This document shows positions 1 through 11,579 of a stretch of 64,000 bases of DNA, piece after piece; the stretch's first letter is position 1; the number at the start of each line of letters is the position of its first letter. The DNA is taken from contig NC_052614.1 of assembly GCF_016545825.1 (NCBI RefSeq), positions 6,280,559 to 6,344,558 on the forward strand, given 5' to 3'. Both the position numbers and the translations under genes were made by a program. The DNA comes from Eucalyptus grandis. Lineage: Eukaryota; Streptophyta; Magnoliopsida; Myrtales; Myrtaceae. The notes under the pieces were generated by a model. It did no database searches, was not told where the DNA came from, and saw only the letters and a list, made by a program, of their open reading frames with translations.

Positions 1-1796
1 TTTTATTGTGTTTTCTTAATGACATGCAATAATTAAATATGCAATCTAAATTAACCAAAATGACTTAATCTTAATGACGGTCAATTTCTAATTAAATGAA
101 TCTAATAACAATCACTAAATGACGTGCATTTCATGAACCTAATTCTATATGATGTGCACATGATTTTTATTTTCTTAATAAGCATGCAATCTATCCTAAT
201 ATGCAATGATGGGCAAAGAATACCCTATTCTAATTTTTTTCTTTTTCTTTTATGAAATTCGAAATTAAAAATTGCCAAATAATTAAACGTGCAATTCAAA
301 TTTAAAACTACCATCCTAAATGAATGCGCATTTTTTTTTTAACAAATTCGAAATAAAATCCATATTCTAAATATGCAAGATAACAAGAGATATTATAAAA
401 CCAACCTAATCTTGATTAAAATATTTTTTGGATTTTTCCTTTTACAAAAGTAAAATTGATTCAACCAACATGACGGTAAATCAAATAAGATAGAATCAAT
501 ATCCACAAATTGACGAACCATATCTCACGCATGAGATCGGGTTGGCCAATTTTTAAATAAGTCGCGAATCGAATCTCGGGCATGAGATCGGATTGACAAT
601 TTTGCAATCAATTGCGAGTTGCATTTCGAGCGCGAAAATCGAACTATCAATCCCAAATTTCAGAGGCAATCTCATGTCGGAATCTCAATCATACATTAGG
701 AATAATTCTACTAAAAAAATAAATAACATAATAAAATAGAATAAAGCAAATAAAAGAAAAAAAGCTACGTAATTAGATTTTCCATTTTTTTCCTTCCATA
801 CACAGCTTGGTAGCTTCATGGTGGGTGCGCCGTCGGTCGGGTCACCAAGGGGGTTGGTCGCCGACATTCCGGTGAGTGGCGGCGGCGGGCATCGGATCTC
901 CGACAAGGGCGGACCGACAGCGTTGGTAGCAAGGGGCCTCGGCAATAGCATCGCGGGTGGATCGCGGTGGATCGGCAAGAGCTGCTGGATGCCGAGTAGA
1001 AGCGAGCTACTGGTGGCAGCAAGGAGCTTGGCTGCTAGCGTCGTTGGCGCTTGGATAGAGGTGGCGACAGCAAGCTAAGGCGAGGCCTGGACGGCTGTAG
1101 GGTGAAAGTCATAGGTCGGAAGTGGCAGAGATGCAGTGCAGGGGGCCATCCCGTAGATCGGGACAACGGCGGCTTCGTCGGGTTGGTGGAGCGGATTGGC
1201 AATAGCGGCGGCTTCGCGGGCAAAGCAAGACTGAGGCGTTACGGAGTAGGGGGCTATTGCATCAATCGAAGGTGGAGCAGCGCGAGGGCGACGGAGCTGG
1301 GCTGTGGATCTTAGGTTGTCGGGTGAAGCGGTGACAGTGGCGCGAGCACAAGGTGTAGGTAGAGGTGCAGCAACCAATGGTGATGATTGGGTGAGCTGCT
1401 GCGACGTTGGCGTTTGTGGGTCGCCGGCAGAAGCGTTGCTAGTGCGATGGCCAACGCAGGTTCTGAGGCTCGACTACTGGCGTTGGATCGACATGATGGA
1501 AGCGGGTTGGTTGGTCGCTTGGTTGAGGAGGTGCAGCAAGTGGCTTCAAGTTCAAACAGAGGTGCTGAGTAGATCTAGGTGAAGGAGGAGTGCTGGTTTC
1601 GGGTTATAGCTTCAGCAACAGACCGACAGAGTGGCAGTGGAGCAAAGAGGGCTCGTGGGTCACCGGCGGAACAATGGTGGTCGACGGCTCAGGAGTTGCC
1701 GGCGGGGCAGCGGCGGTCGGTGGCTCGACTGCTGGCACAATCGAGGGCCACCCCACCCCCCGCGCGAAGAAGAGACACGGTTTCCCTTTTCCTTCT

Positions 1797-1855
<59 letters not shown>

Positions 1856-2380
1856 GATCACACATCTCTCACGTCCCCTCACCGGTTTTCCTCTCTCTCA
1901 CTCTTTTTTTTTTTCCTTTTTGACTTTTCCTTTCTCTAGAAACCCAGAGAGAGCCCAATGTGGCTATATGTGTCAATCCGTGTGGCTTCCTCAAAGCCCT
2001 ACGCATTCTAACCTATTTATAGATCATGGATTATGGTTTTAATTTTTCCAAATCGATATCCATGAAGATTTCTTTTCCAAACACAATATTTGCTTTTCCG
2101 AATGCAATATTTATTTTTGAATTGAAATCTGTAAAATCTCCCGGATGATATGGATTTGGGCCAATTTACTCCCTTTATGGGTTTAACTCAACTCATCAAA
2201 TTAAAGTTCTAAACCATCAATTCTAACCCATTTGTTATCAGCCCAATGTAAATGCAAATTAAAAATAAATGCACCTAAAACTATATGATATGCAATTAAC
2301 TATTTTTTAAAGATAAAATTAACCCATAATTTTTAATGCAATAAATGACTAAACAGGTCGCCAAAATTTAGGTGTCAACA
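1..2380 (+). mobile_element. Right-hand part of a long LTR (Ty3/gypsy, Tat-like type), cut by window edge
   Basis: The segment ends in the LTR-type terminus GGTGTCAACA at 2371-2380, directly abutting decayed gypsy integrase sequence at 2381. A near-identical terminus (AAATTT then GGGTGTCAACA) closes the 4-kb LTR at 63869, so both belong to one family in the same orientation. The left two thirds of a kilobase is AT-rich. 810-1790 is GC-rich (many GGC/GTCG triplets) and is followed by a (CT)n tract and then AT-rich sequence. I see no credible gene; open frames in 810-2040 are composition artefacts. The left end and target-site duplication are outside the window, so solo LTR and full element cannot be told apart. 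Confidence 0.5.
1801..1852. repeat. (CT)26 microsatellite
   Basis: Uninterrupted TC dinucleotide tract inside the long LTR. It produces artefactual Ser-Leu or Arg-Glu repeat reading frames on both strands. Confidence 0.97.
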
Positions 2381-2605
2381 GTATTCCATGTAGAAAAACT
2401 ATTTGGCGCACATACAGCTCAGCATACTATCCAATGCAAAATCCTTTCGTACGACGATGAAGTAAGCCGACTTTGTCAATATATCAACCACAACCCATAT
2501 GGAATCATTACCCCTCTACTCCTTGGTAAGCCCATCACAAAGTCCATTGTGATATGTTCTCACTTCCACTCAGGAATCTCGAGAGGTTGCAACAGTCCTC
2601 CCGGC
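2381..2605 (-). pseudogene. gypsy integrase, start of catalytic core
   Basis: The minus strand reads LLQPLEIPEWKWEHITMDF and then FVMGLPRS. This is the first catalytic Asp region of Ty3/gypsy integrases. It then runs into stops and is cut at 2380 by the terminus of a different LTR. It is the direct continuation of the integrase half at 5430-5109. Confidence 0.8.
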
Positions 2606-2608
2606 TTA
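2606..2608. other. TTA target-site duplication (left) of the PIF-like element
   Basis: TTA flanks the 2609-5105 insertion on the left and recurs at 5106-5108 on the right. A 3-bp TWA duplication is the hallmark of PIF/Harbinger insertion. Confidence 0.75.
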
Positions 2609-2843
2609 GGCCCTGTTTGGCAACATGCCAAACAGTGACTAATTTTGATTTTTTGTTCCCAGAATCAGTTTGGGATGAGAATCGAGTTTGGTAAAAATTT
2701 TGTTCCCGGGAACAAATTTGTTCCCAGAATCAGTTTGGGAGTAGATTTGAGAATAAAAAAAAAGTTGATTCTGCGTCCGAGAATCAAAAAAAGAATCAAC
2801 ACAATAAAACTCTTCTTCTTTCCTTCCGCCATCCCGCGACCGT

Positions 2844-4436
2844 TAGGGGTGAGCGGTTCCAGGTTCCGGTTCGGTTCCGTCTGGAACCTAGAACCTACCC
2901 TCGGGTACAGGTTCCTCAAAATGAGGAACCTGGAACCTACCCGTGGGAACCGAAAACCTGGAACCTACCCTGTCACAGGTTCTAGGGTCGATTTCAGGTT
3001 CCAACAGGTTCCTTTTTTTTTGTTATTGTTATTTTCAGATTTGAACTATAATATATACGCACGTTACCCAAAAAAACTATAACGTACGCGCACGTTACCA
3101 AAAAAAACTATAATGTACGCGTACGTTACCAAAAAAAATATAACATATGCGCACATTACCAAAAAAAATATAACTTATGTGCACGTTACCAAAAAAAAAA
3201 CTATAACGTGCACGCACGTTACTAAAAAAAAAAAAATATAACGTATGCACGTTAAAAAAAAAAACTATAATGTACGTGTATACTACACGGTAACTTCCCA
3301 TTGACATGTTATCTTGATACATTAACTTCGCACTGCACAACAATAATAGAATATAATTAGAAATTTCAAAACAAATAGCAAACTAGAAAGTAGAAATAAA
3401 ACACCACTAGAACAAGAATGTCTAGAAGTACAAGTTTTGAAAACAATTTCGATTAAACCCTTAAATGAAGAAATTTGGACACGTTGTATTTAAGACCTAG
3501 AGGTACAAGTTTCATGAAGAAAGCGTAGTCCAATTCGTTCTGGATTAAAAGATAAAATCGATTTACTTTTCCTATTCTCTACTTGCACAGTTTTTGAAAC
3601 ATTTTTGGTTAAATAGGCAAATGAACTACAAAAATTACGAAATTTAAATATGTTGTAGGGAAGACATGAAGAGAGATATTTCATGCAGAACACATTTCCA
3701 AAAGAACCTCATACAAAATGATATAGTCCACACATTGCAACTTACAAGATCCGAACACATCAGATTGCACAGTTTTAGAAACATTTCCGATTAAATACCC
3801 AAATGACCTTCAAAAATTATGAAATTGGACTATGTGATAGCCAAGACCATAAGGTAGATACTTCATGAAAACATCAAAGTCAAATTCGTCCTAGATAATT
3901 AAATATGGACGGTTAAAATCCCTGTTTGTAGTACCGTAATTTCAAATCTAACCATCTCCAAAGGACCACGATTTCACCTACCTATTCTTGTTTTTTTTCT
4001 CTAAATTTTTGATATGTTGTACCTCAGGATGTCCTTTACAACTTTTGTTAAGAAACCAAAGTAAAATTTCAACAAAAAGGTTGCCTTACAGTCCATGCAT
4101 TCATCAAGGGTCGGTCCCAAAATCTCCAGATCCAGTCTTTCCAAAGAATAACGATTTCAACCACTTATGCTTGTTTGTTTTGTCCCAAATTTGAGTATGT
4201 TATACTCCAAGAAGTCCTTTACAACTTTCATTTAGAGGCCGAAGCCAAACTTCAACTAGAACATCACATACAAGTCACTAGAACATCCAAGGTCGAGCTT
4301 TTTCTGCCCTAAGTAACCGGTTCCGGTTCGAAACAGTTCGGTTCCTAGAAAAAGGAACCAGGGCGGAACCGGTCCCCCTTGGAACCGGGAACCAAGCCGG
4401 ACCGGTTCCCGGGTAACCGGGAACCGCTCAGCCCTA
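2844..4436. mobile_element. hAT-like non-autonomous element nested in the PIF-like element
   Basis: The left end is TAGGGGTGAGCGGTTCC. The right end, reverse-complemented, is TAGGGCTGAGCGGTTCCC. The flanking 8-mers are GCGACCGT (2836-2843) and ACGACCGT (4437-4444), matching at 7 of 8, as expected for a hAT 8-bp duplication. Subterminal regions on both sides are built from GGTTCC/GGAACC words (2860-3015; 4315-4430). The interior holds a minisatellite (3045-3285) and degenerate AT-rich repeats (3360-4290). No transposase coding sequence is seen. Confidence 0.7.
3045..3285. repeat. Minisatellite, about 36-bp unit, six diverged copies
   Basis: The unit is roughly ACGTTACC, an A7-A12 run, TATAACGTACGCGC. 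It alternates CG-rich palindromic words with poly-A and lies inside the hAT-like element. Confidence 0.75.
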
Positions 4437-4439
4437 ACG

Positions 4440-4820
4440 ACCGTCGCCCACCGCCGTCCGCCGCCGCCCACCACCGCCGGCCGCCGGTCCGCGAGCTCGC
4501 GGAGGCTCGTCGGCCGGGCGGGTCCGATGAGCTCGCCGGAGGCTCGCCTGGCCGGGGGCAAGGTCCGGCAAGCTCGCCGGAGGCTTGCCCAGCCCCGGCG
4601 AGGCCCGCCTAACCACCGGCCGGGCTCGCCTAGCTCGACCCGGTTGCCGGGCGGGCCTCGCCCGGCCCCCGGCGAGGCACGCCCTGTCCACGGCGAGCCT
4701 CGCCCGGCCTACCGGCGAGGCTCGGCCGACAAGGGCCAGCCTCGCCGAGGGCCGACGCTGGGTGAGGTCGCCGGCCCTCGTCCGGCAGGTCGCGGTCGGC
4801 GACCGGCCACAAGAAGAAGA
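4440..4820. repeat. GC-rich (GGCGAGG)-type block
   Basis: Very GC-rich stretch made of CCGGCGAGGC/GCCTCGCC words on both strands, so it is highly self-complementary. The same vocabulary recurs in Mutator-like elements at 29270-30130, 47150-47560 and 49790-50230 and at 30500-30720. Long Arg/Pro/Ala frames here are composition artefacts. Confidence 0.7.
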
Positions 4821-5108
4821 AGAAGAAAAATGAAAAGAAAAAATGAAAAAGGAAAAGGAAAAAAAGGTAAAAAGGTAAAAAAAAAGAAAAAAAAAAAAAA
4901 GTAAAAAGTAGAAAAAATTATTTTAAAAAAAAATTGGAACAGAATCAATGAATACGTTATTAAATGCAATTCTATTCTAGAATAAAAAATTTTAGACAGT
5001 TACCAAACACGTTCTTTTACTCGAGAATCGGTTCAGGGAGAAGAATCAAAAATAATCATTTCTTGTCGAATCGGTTCCGGGAATAGAATCATTGCCAACG
5101 CGCCCTTA

Positions 5109-5430
5109 CAGTCCTGTGCCTTCACTTGTTGACACATTAGACACTTGACAACATGCTTGGTAATATCCGCCTTCATACTGGTCCACTAATAGTATTGACG
5201 CATATTTTGATACATCTTTATACTTCCTAGATGAATGATGTAATTGCTATGATGAACTTTAAACAAGATCTCTTCTTTAAGCTCTGCATAGTTAGGTACA
5301 CACAATCGTCCACAAAACTTTAGTGTTCCATCTTCGGAAATTTGAAAGTCAGCATTTTTCTTATCTACATCCTCTTGCAGAATCTTTTGGATCTCTAGGT
5401 CTATCAACTATAATGTCTTGATTTTGATTT
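5109..5430 (-). pseudogene. gypsy integrase, N-terminal zinc-binding part
   Basis: Minus-strand reading gives the integrase HHCC region (FKVHHSNYIIHLGSIKMYQNMRQYY, followed by CLMCQQVKAQ close to 5110). The catalytic core continues on the far side of the 2.5-kb insertion at 2605-2381. The break lies exactly at the TTA target-site duplication. Confidence 0.8.
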
Positions 5431-5939
5431 GCACTTCCGATTCAATTTTGAGGATGGCCATAAGATTTGAAAGGTGATCTACCTCAAATTTGAAAATCAA
5501 ATCTCAAGCTCCTTCAAGTAAGATCCACTCCTTAATCACCATCTACGCAATTGAAGACTTCCAACTCAACACATATGCGACCTTTATTAGCCTTTCCAAG
5601 GTGATACATGATATCATAATCATAGTCCTTGAGAAGTTCCATCCAACATTGGTGTCTCATATTCAACTCCTTCTAAGAGAATAAATACTTGAGACTTTGG
5701 TGATTTGTAAAGATTTGGAACCTTTCCCCATAAGTAATGTCCCCAACTAATGGGAGGTCTAATCTAAGTCATGCATCAAGTAATTCAACTCATGAGGTCT
5801 CCACTAACGGACACATATGCAACAATTCTACCATGTTACATTAACACGCAACCCAGTCCTCTAAATGACGCATCACTGTAGATCTTGTATCCTCCAGGAC
5901 CATATGGAATTGTCAACTCGGGTCCGGTAGCCAGCTTTG

Positions 5940-6977
5940 CTTAAACTCTTGAAAATTACGTTCGCACTAATCCATCCATACAAACTTCTCTTCCTTATTC
6001 AACATTCTAGTCAAAGGTGAGACTAATGCTGAAAATCCTTCCATGAACTGTCTATAATAACTTGCCAATCCTAAAAAGCTCTTAATCTCGATCACTGTCA
6101 TCGATATTGGCCAATTGATAACTACTTCAATCTTGGTTGGGTCCACTGAAATTCCTTCGCCTGAAATCACGTGACCTAGGAATGCCACACAAGTTAACCA
6201 AAACTCGCATTTACTGAACTTGGCGTACAGTCCATGATCTTGCAAAGTCTGAAGCACTATTCTTAAGTGCCTTTCGTGCTCCTCAAGACTCCTCGAGTAT
6301 GCTAGGATATCGTCGATGAACACTATCACAAACTAATCCAAGTACTCCTTGAACACACAATTCATCAAATCCATGAAAGCAGCTAGGGCGTTCGTCAACC
6401 CAAACAACATTATAGTAAACTCATAATGACCATAACACGTACGAAATGCCGTCTTCGATATGTCTTCCTTTCTAATCCTCAGCTGATGATGATCCTATCC
6501 TCAAGTTGATTTTAGAAAATATTGATGCTCCCTACAACTAGTCGAACAAGTTGTCGATCCTCAGTTTCGGGTGCTTGTTCTTGATCATCACTTGGTTGAG
6601 TTGCCGATAGTCATTGCAAAAATGCAACGAACCATCTTTCCTTTTCACAAACAAAACTGGTGTTCCCCAAGATGATGCACTGGGACGTATGAATCCCTTA
6701 TCCAACATCTCCTACATCTACACCTTCAGTTCCTTCAACTCTGACAACACCATATGGTAAGGAGCCTTAGAGATTGGCTCCATCCCGAGGCCAACTCGAT
6801 TATGAATTTGATCTCCCTTTTTGGGGGCAGACTAGGTAATTCCTTCATAAATACATCTAGAAACTCTTGAACCACAACAATATCCACCATCTTCAACTCC
6901 TCAACTGTCATATCCACGACAGTTGCCAAGTAACCTTGGCAACCCCCGTCTAACAAACGAGGTGCCTCAAACGACAA
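5940..6977 (-). pseudogene. gypsy protease-RT linker and reverse transcriptase remnant
   Basis: 6977-6735 carries the conserved linker before reverse transcriptase (KELPSLPPKREIKFIIELA). 6329-5967 carries the catalytic box as FIDDILAYS, followed by the palm/thumb motifs [15 protein letters not shown] and [14 protein letters not shown], typical of Ty3/gypsy polymerase. Upstream RT motifs can be followed at 6700-6340 only across several stops and shifts. RNase H at 5940-5450 is barely recognisable. The element cannot make a functional polymerase. Confidence 0.8.
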
Positions 6978-7301
6978 AATTAAGGTAATCGAGGATCCTC
7001 CTCAACACCCAACAAACTCGAAACTTTCACTCATTAACGGTTTAAACTAAAGTACTTCACAATAACAACCCATTATAGCAAGATGCTCCTTGAGCTAACT
7101 CTTTTCGTATATGACATTAAAGTTATACATAAGAAAAATAATCAAGTACAACTTTAGCCAGTGATTCTGCTTTCTATGAATTCATTACAACAAACTGAAG
7201 TCCTACAAGCTTAATCATATTTCCACTGTGCCACTATGATAAAATTATCCTAGAATTATTCTTCTTCGATCGATGCATGGCTCGGTTCATTCTTATCCCT
7301 T

Positions 7302-8470
7302 TCACCATCCTAGTAGTGCCTTGTCTGCGGTGATGGTGCCTGCGCTCCCGGACTTGTGTGGATAGTTCTTCACCTGGTGGCCATGTTGGCGACACCCATA
7401 GCAAACTCTTGTCCTAGGAAAACACGAGGCTAATCCATGTTGTCTCCCATAGAAACGGCAGGCACCGTTCGAGTTAGGTGCCGACTTTCCAATCCCACCC
7501 TTCCAGTCGGGCGAAATGGAATATCTTCCACCTATCATCGGCTTCTTCCCGAATCGGTTACCATCTTTATTCGAACCAAATCGCGACCCAGATGCGGCGA
7601 CTTGTTCCTTTAGGTTTCTCTCTATCAATTAGGCCCATTCATACAAGTCATTGTAGTCATTCAGATTGTACGGTATCAACAAATTCTTTAACTCCGGTCT
7701 GAGGCCATTCTTAAACCTCCTAGCTCTGTCCCTTGGATCTTTTACCAGTCTCGGGGCATACTACAATAGTTCGGCAAGCTTTGCCTCGTATTGGTCTACA
7801 GACATTAGACATTTACGAAGGCGCTGGAATTCCTCCATCTTTTGTTCCTTGGCACTGTGTCGAGAAGTACTTGCCATTAAAAGTTTCAACAAAGTCATTC
7901 CACTCCGGGATCACACCTTCAGGGAACACTCTACCTATGGTGGCCCTCCCCCAAGTATTTGCATTTCCCTCCAGCTGATAGACTGCAAGAACCACATTTT
8001 CATCCTCTGTGCACCTCAGCAGTGTGAAAGTTTTCTTCAAGTCTTAGATCCAGAGGGTTACAGCCTCGAGATCACTTGCTCCTATGAACCTCGGCGGGTT
8101 CAACTTCAGCAACTGCTCTACGAACTTGTGCATTGGTCTCTCAATAATCACGTTCCCGGGTGGAATCTCGGCAGGTGCGGCGGCATCAGTAGTGGCATTG
8201 GCTGCAGCAGTGGCGGTGGCCATAGCGGCGGCGGCTATAGCGGTGGCGGCAGCAGCTTGATTTTGGGCTTGCTACCCTACTACATTTCCCGACGTCTCTA
8301 GCACCTGGATGATCCCTCGATTCTCGGATTGCCAAGTGGTATTATGCCAACATCAACCGCCGGCGGTGCTAATCCGCTTACTCTAGCCTGAGCCGACGCT
8401 CTCCCTCGGGCACCAACCCCTGTCGACATCCTACCTCGAGTGACAGATCCTATTGACCTCTTCCTAGGAG
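7302..8470 (-). pseudogene. gypsy gag remnant with defective zinc knuckle
   Basis: Minus-strand frames at 8040-7813 and 7628-7302 give capsid-like sequence (AVYQLEGNANTWG, EWNDFVETFNGKYF), the form seen in plant gypsy Gag proteins. A zinc knuckle, CYGCRQHGHQVKNYP, follows at about 7420-7375. The fourth metal ligand, normally Cys, is Tyr. Frames are joined only across stops and shifts. The block at 8150-8270 is rich in GGC/GCN triplets; its Gly-rich plus-strand reading is antisense and not a gene. Confidence 0.75.
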
Positions 8471-8664
8471 TTATTTGCTTTTAGTCACTCATCTTGTAGG
8501 CTCTCTACAAGACCTACTTCCCAATTCCATACAGAATTAGAAACTAAGTGACCCCACAAACAAGCGACCAATTAGCTATCAATCACATGCATCGGCATAA
8601 GAAAAAGACATTTCCTACTAACTATCCCAAGACCCATCGCACTTTATCACGCCATACACTAACC

Positions 8665-8677
8665 AGCTTTGATACCA
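8665..8677 (-). other. Primer-binding site (initiator tRNA-Met) of the minus-strand gypsy element
   Basis: The minus strand reads TGGTATCAAAGCT, one mismatch from the initiator-tRNA-Met complement TGGTATCAGAGC. It lies 13 bp inside the putative LTR border at 8691. Confidence 0.6.
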
Positions 8678-8690
8678 CTTCGGGTGGGGA

Positions 8691-11006
8691 TGTCACGCCC
8701 CAAATCTCAAGTATGTGCATCTCTCGGTAGTCAATCCAATTGCGATGTTCCAAGAACGCATTGCCGAATCATTCATTTTATTACACATACGGAAGCGAAA
8801 TAACAATCCCCAAACAACAAACAAACATGGGATGGAAAAGCAGGACAACCGATTTAAACAAAGTACACTTTATAAACACTTGAAAATGTCGACTTAAAAG
8901 AAACCTCTAGGCCATCTACACTCTAACCCCTTCAGCCTCGGGCTTTAGATCCTCCATGCTACGGCCCTGAATTTGGTAACCCACGATGGGGTCATATAGA
9001 AATCTCAGAGAATCTACACCATAAATCCCGATTAGAAAGATAATACATCTAGAGTCAGACTAAGCACATATCAAATGAGACTTACCTCACCTTAGCACCC
9101 CCATGCAGTACAGCTCATATCGTATATGCATACCGTAAATGCACTCAATAATTTAAACACTCCAACTCATATACCAGTCAATCACAGGGATTCCAATTAT
9201 AAGGCCAAATTGTTATGACACATCACATTCCATGCCACACAATTTTTCCCCATAATCAGACGTAGTCATCTCATGCAATTAAGCATTCCAGTTAATTATA
9301 GCCCAACGGGCACGCCTAACTCAACAGTCAACGGTCATCCGACATAGCTGGGCATTGTCTCGTTTCGTCGAGTATAGCAACATCTACATCTAGATGGCAT
9401 TCTACATAGGAGCATTGGTCCAGCCTCCACTGCGACGGGCATACATTATCAAGGGCATTCCACATAGGAGCATCATCTACTCGACACATATCAAGTGATG
9501 GGTTCTCATAGTGTTCACACGCACATCCAATATTGACCAATGACATCGTGCTTTGCACTCAAATGCTTCAATTTAAATAATGCACTTGGCATATTTTCTT
9601 TATATTAAAAACACCCAGTAAAATAGGTGTGTGGACACACAACCAAATTGGACCATAAAGCATGATATTCTTTCATTTTAAAATCCCACGATTTTATATA
9701 GTATTAGAAACATTTTCAGCGTCAAAAACCAACACTCGGTATTTTTTCTAATTAAATACCAAAAATCCATAATTTTGAAATAATAAATCAAAATTCACCA
9801 ATCAACATCAAATTGCACAAATTAACACTCAATTGCACAAACTAATTATACCACAACAATCAGCACGAAATTCTAGCAACCGTCTATCATGATATAATTT
9901 CCGAAAAATAATAAATAATTACAAAAATTACAAAAATAATTAAATAAATGACTAATTAATCTACCTAGGCTAATCTAACCACCTAATCACTAATTAACTA
10001 ACCTACTAATCTAACTAATTTAATCTAACCACCTAATAGCTAATTTAGCCTAATTACCTAATTTAATTAAATAATTACTCTAATATCTCTTAAGCTAACT
10101 AATCATTCCTTAGGCTAATTAAACCACCATAAGCATAATTAACCCCTAATTAAGGTTTATAAAGTAAATTCACCGATTTAACAAGCCGATGAGTTCACGG
10201 CGACGGCAGCGCAACAATGAGCAAAACTCGAGCCTACGGCTACATCAAAGGGAGCTCGGATTGGGCTGAAAAAGCCCACGAGGCCCACGATTGGGCTGCT
10301 CGATTTTGGTTTTGGGACAAGTTGGCTTTGGTGGCTTGCGATTGGGCTTGGCTAAGCTAGACTTGGCGCGAGGATGGTGGTCGATCGAGGGGTTGGTCGT
10401 GGGCCGTGACTGGAACGGCCGGGCGAACTGGTGGCCAAGTGTGAGGAGAAACAGAGAAGGAACAGCTTCGAGCGGTGAGAGGGTGCGTCGGGGGTTGAAT
10501 TGAGGGGAGTGAGATGGTGAGTCGGTGGGATGGGGATGATGGGGGATGGAGTGACTACAGATGATGATACAACAACAAATAAAAGAAAATGATGGGGAAC
10601 AACACCAGTAAAGAGGCAGAGAAGGTCAATGGCAAAGGGAAATTGAAGGAAAAACTTGAAGTGTGCATGGAAGTGAAAATGAAAGGAAAGGAGCAGTGGG
10701 GGTGTTTAGCCGAGGTAAACGACGCAAGAGGGGAGGGAACAAGGTCTTCAAAGGTCAAAGAAAATATCTTATACCATCAATACTTGGTCCCAAAAGTCCA
10801 CATGCTCATTCCTTTGGTCCCCCATTACTTTCTTGCATATAAATTCCCACAAAAACAATTTTGGATAGCAAAAATGACAAATCCCTCTCCCATCCCAATT
10901 TCTTTTCTTTTTCTGAATTGTCCGAAATTCAATTTTTCTGAAAAATTCCAAACTCGCCAAAAATTTCTTAAAGGATTAGATGATGTTCCTTAAATAAATT
11001 GTGACA
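8691..11006 (-). mobile_element. Probable 5' LTR of the minus-strand gypsy element
   Basis: Bounded by TGTCAC (8691-8696) and GTGACA (11001-11006), an inverted terminal pair of LTR type, with the primer-binding site just outside the left border. No partner LTR is visible, so the right border is inferred only from the inverted hexamer. Contents: nothing coding is credible. 9940-10160 is a low-complexity run of CTAATTAA/ACCACCTAA words, and 10200-10540 is GC-richer. Confidence 0.4.
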
Positions 11007-11579
11007 CGCTCGAACTTTCAATTCTTGAAACCGGGTTCAATTTCATGGTTAATTTTAATCGGACGCAATTTTAACGTAACCTAACCTACCGGGTAGCTTT
11101 TAGGAATTTTTAATGCATTTGACCCATGGTCGATCATTTTCTATCCACATTGTACATCTTCGACTCATAGGTGACTCTTAGTTGTTGTAAAAATTTCAAG
11201 GTTTCAATTACGGGCACATGGTACAAAATCAACATAAAAATTGATTTAGTGCCGTTCAACATGAATTTTGTAATTAGATAGAATCACCCACACTTCAATT
11301 ACATATCCCTGTCAAATCGACCTATCTTCAGTCTCTAATCGATTTTGACGGTGTCATATTGACCATTGCAAATTAGCACGGTCGAGCAATCGATTTTTGA
11401 CCGAATTCTCAAGTCTATCATGTTTATATTCCTTAACGGCTTCACCAGATAAATTAGTTATTTGTGAGTGGCCAACTCAAAGAAAAAGACCATAGACACG
11501 TCGATGAAAAGCCCAGTTCATTTAATCAAAAACAAACTCGAAAATCAAGCTATCACATTATCTATCACAAAAAGACTAC
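11007..11579. other. Intergenic, no gene seen
   Basis: Moderately AT-rich unique-looking sequence. No coding exon, RNA gene or transposon terminus could be supported. Confidence 0.4.

Larger units (their letters stand above)
2609..5105. mobile_element. PIF/Harbinger-like non-autonomous DNA transposon (2,497 bp)
   Basis: The termini are imperfect inverted repeats: left GGCCCTGTTTGGCAAC, right (reverse complement) GGGCGCGTTGGCAATG. TTA flanks each side, and gypsy integrase coding sequence is continuous across the gap. Subterminal motifs (TTCCCAGAATCAG on the left, GAATCGGTTC on the right) are also mirrored. No transposase is visible. The interior is a nested hAT-like element (2844-4436), a GC-rich GGCGAGG block (4440-4820), and an A-rich tract (4830-4960). 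Confidence 0.75.
2381..8690 (-). mobile_element. Decayed Ty3/gypsy retrotransposon internal region, minus strand
   Basis: Read on the minus strand, the order is primer-binding site (8665-8677), gag (about 8470-7300), linker (6977-6735), reverse transcriptase (about 6720-5940) and integrase (5430-5109 continuing 2605-2381). This is the Ty3/gypsy order, with integrase after reverse transcriptase. Stops and frameshifts break every domain. The element is interrupted in integrase by a PIF-like transposon (2609-5105) and truncated at 2380 by a foreign LTR. The right LTR probably starts at 8691. The matching 3' LTR is not visible. Confidence 0.85.

Noticed and set aside
1579..2042. Ser/Leu-repeat open frames over the (CT)n tract
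   Set aside because: Generated by the dinucleotide repeat in three frames and on both strands; no homology or splice context.
4379..4904. Long Arg/Pro/Ala-rich frames on both strands
   Set aside because: Lie in the self-complementary GGCGAGG block of a transposon; stops are rare because of GC content.
7666..8301. 211-codon plus-strand frame with a Gly-rich tail
   Set aside because: Exactly antisense to the gypsy gag remnant; shadow frame.
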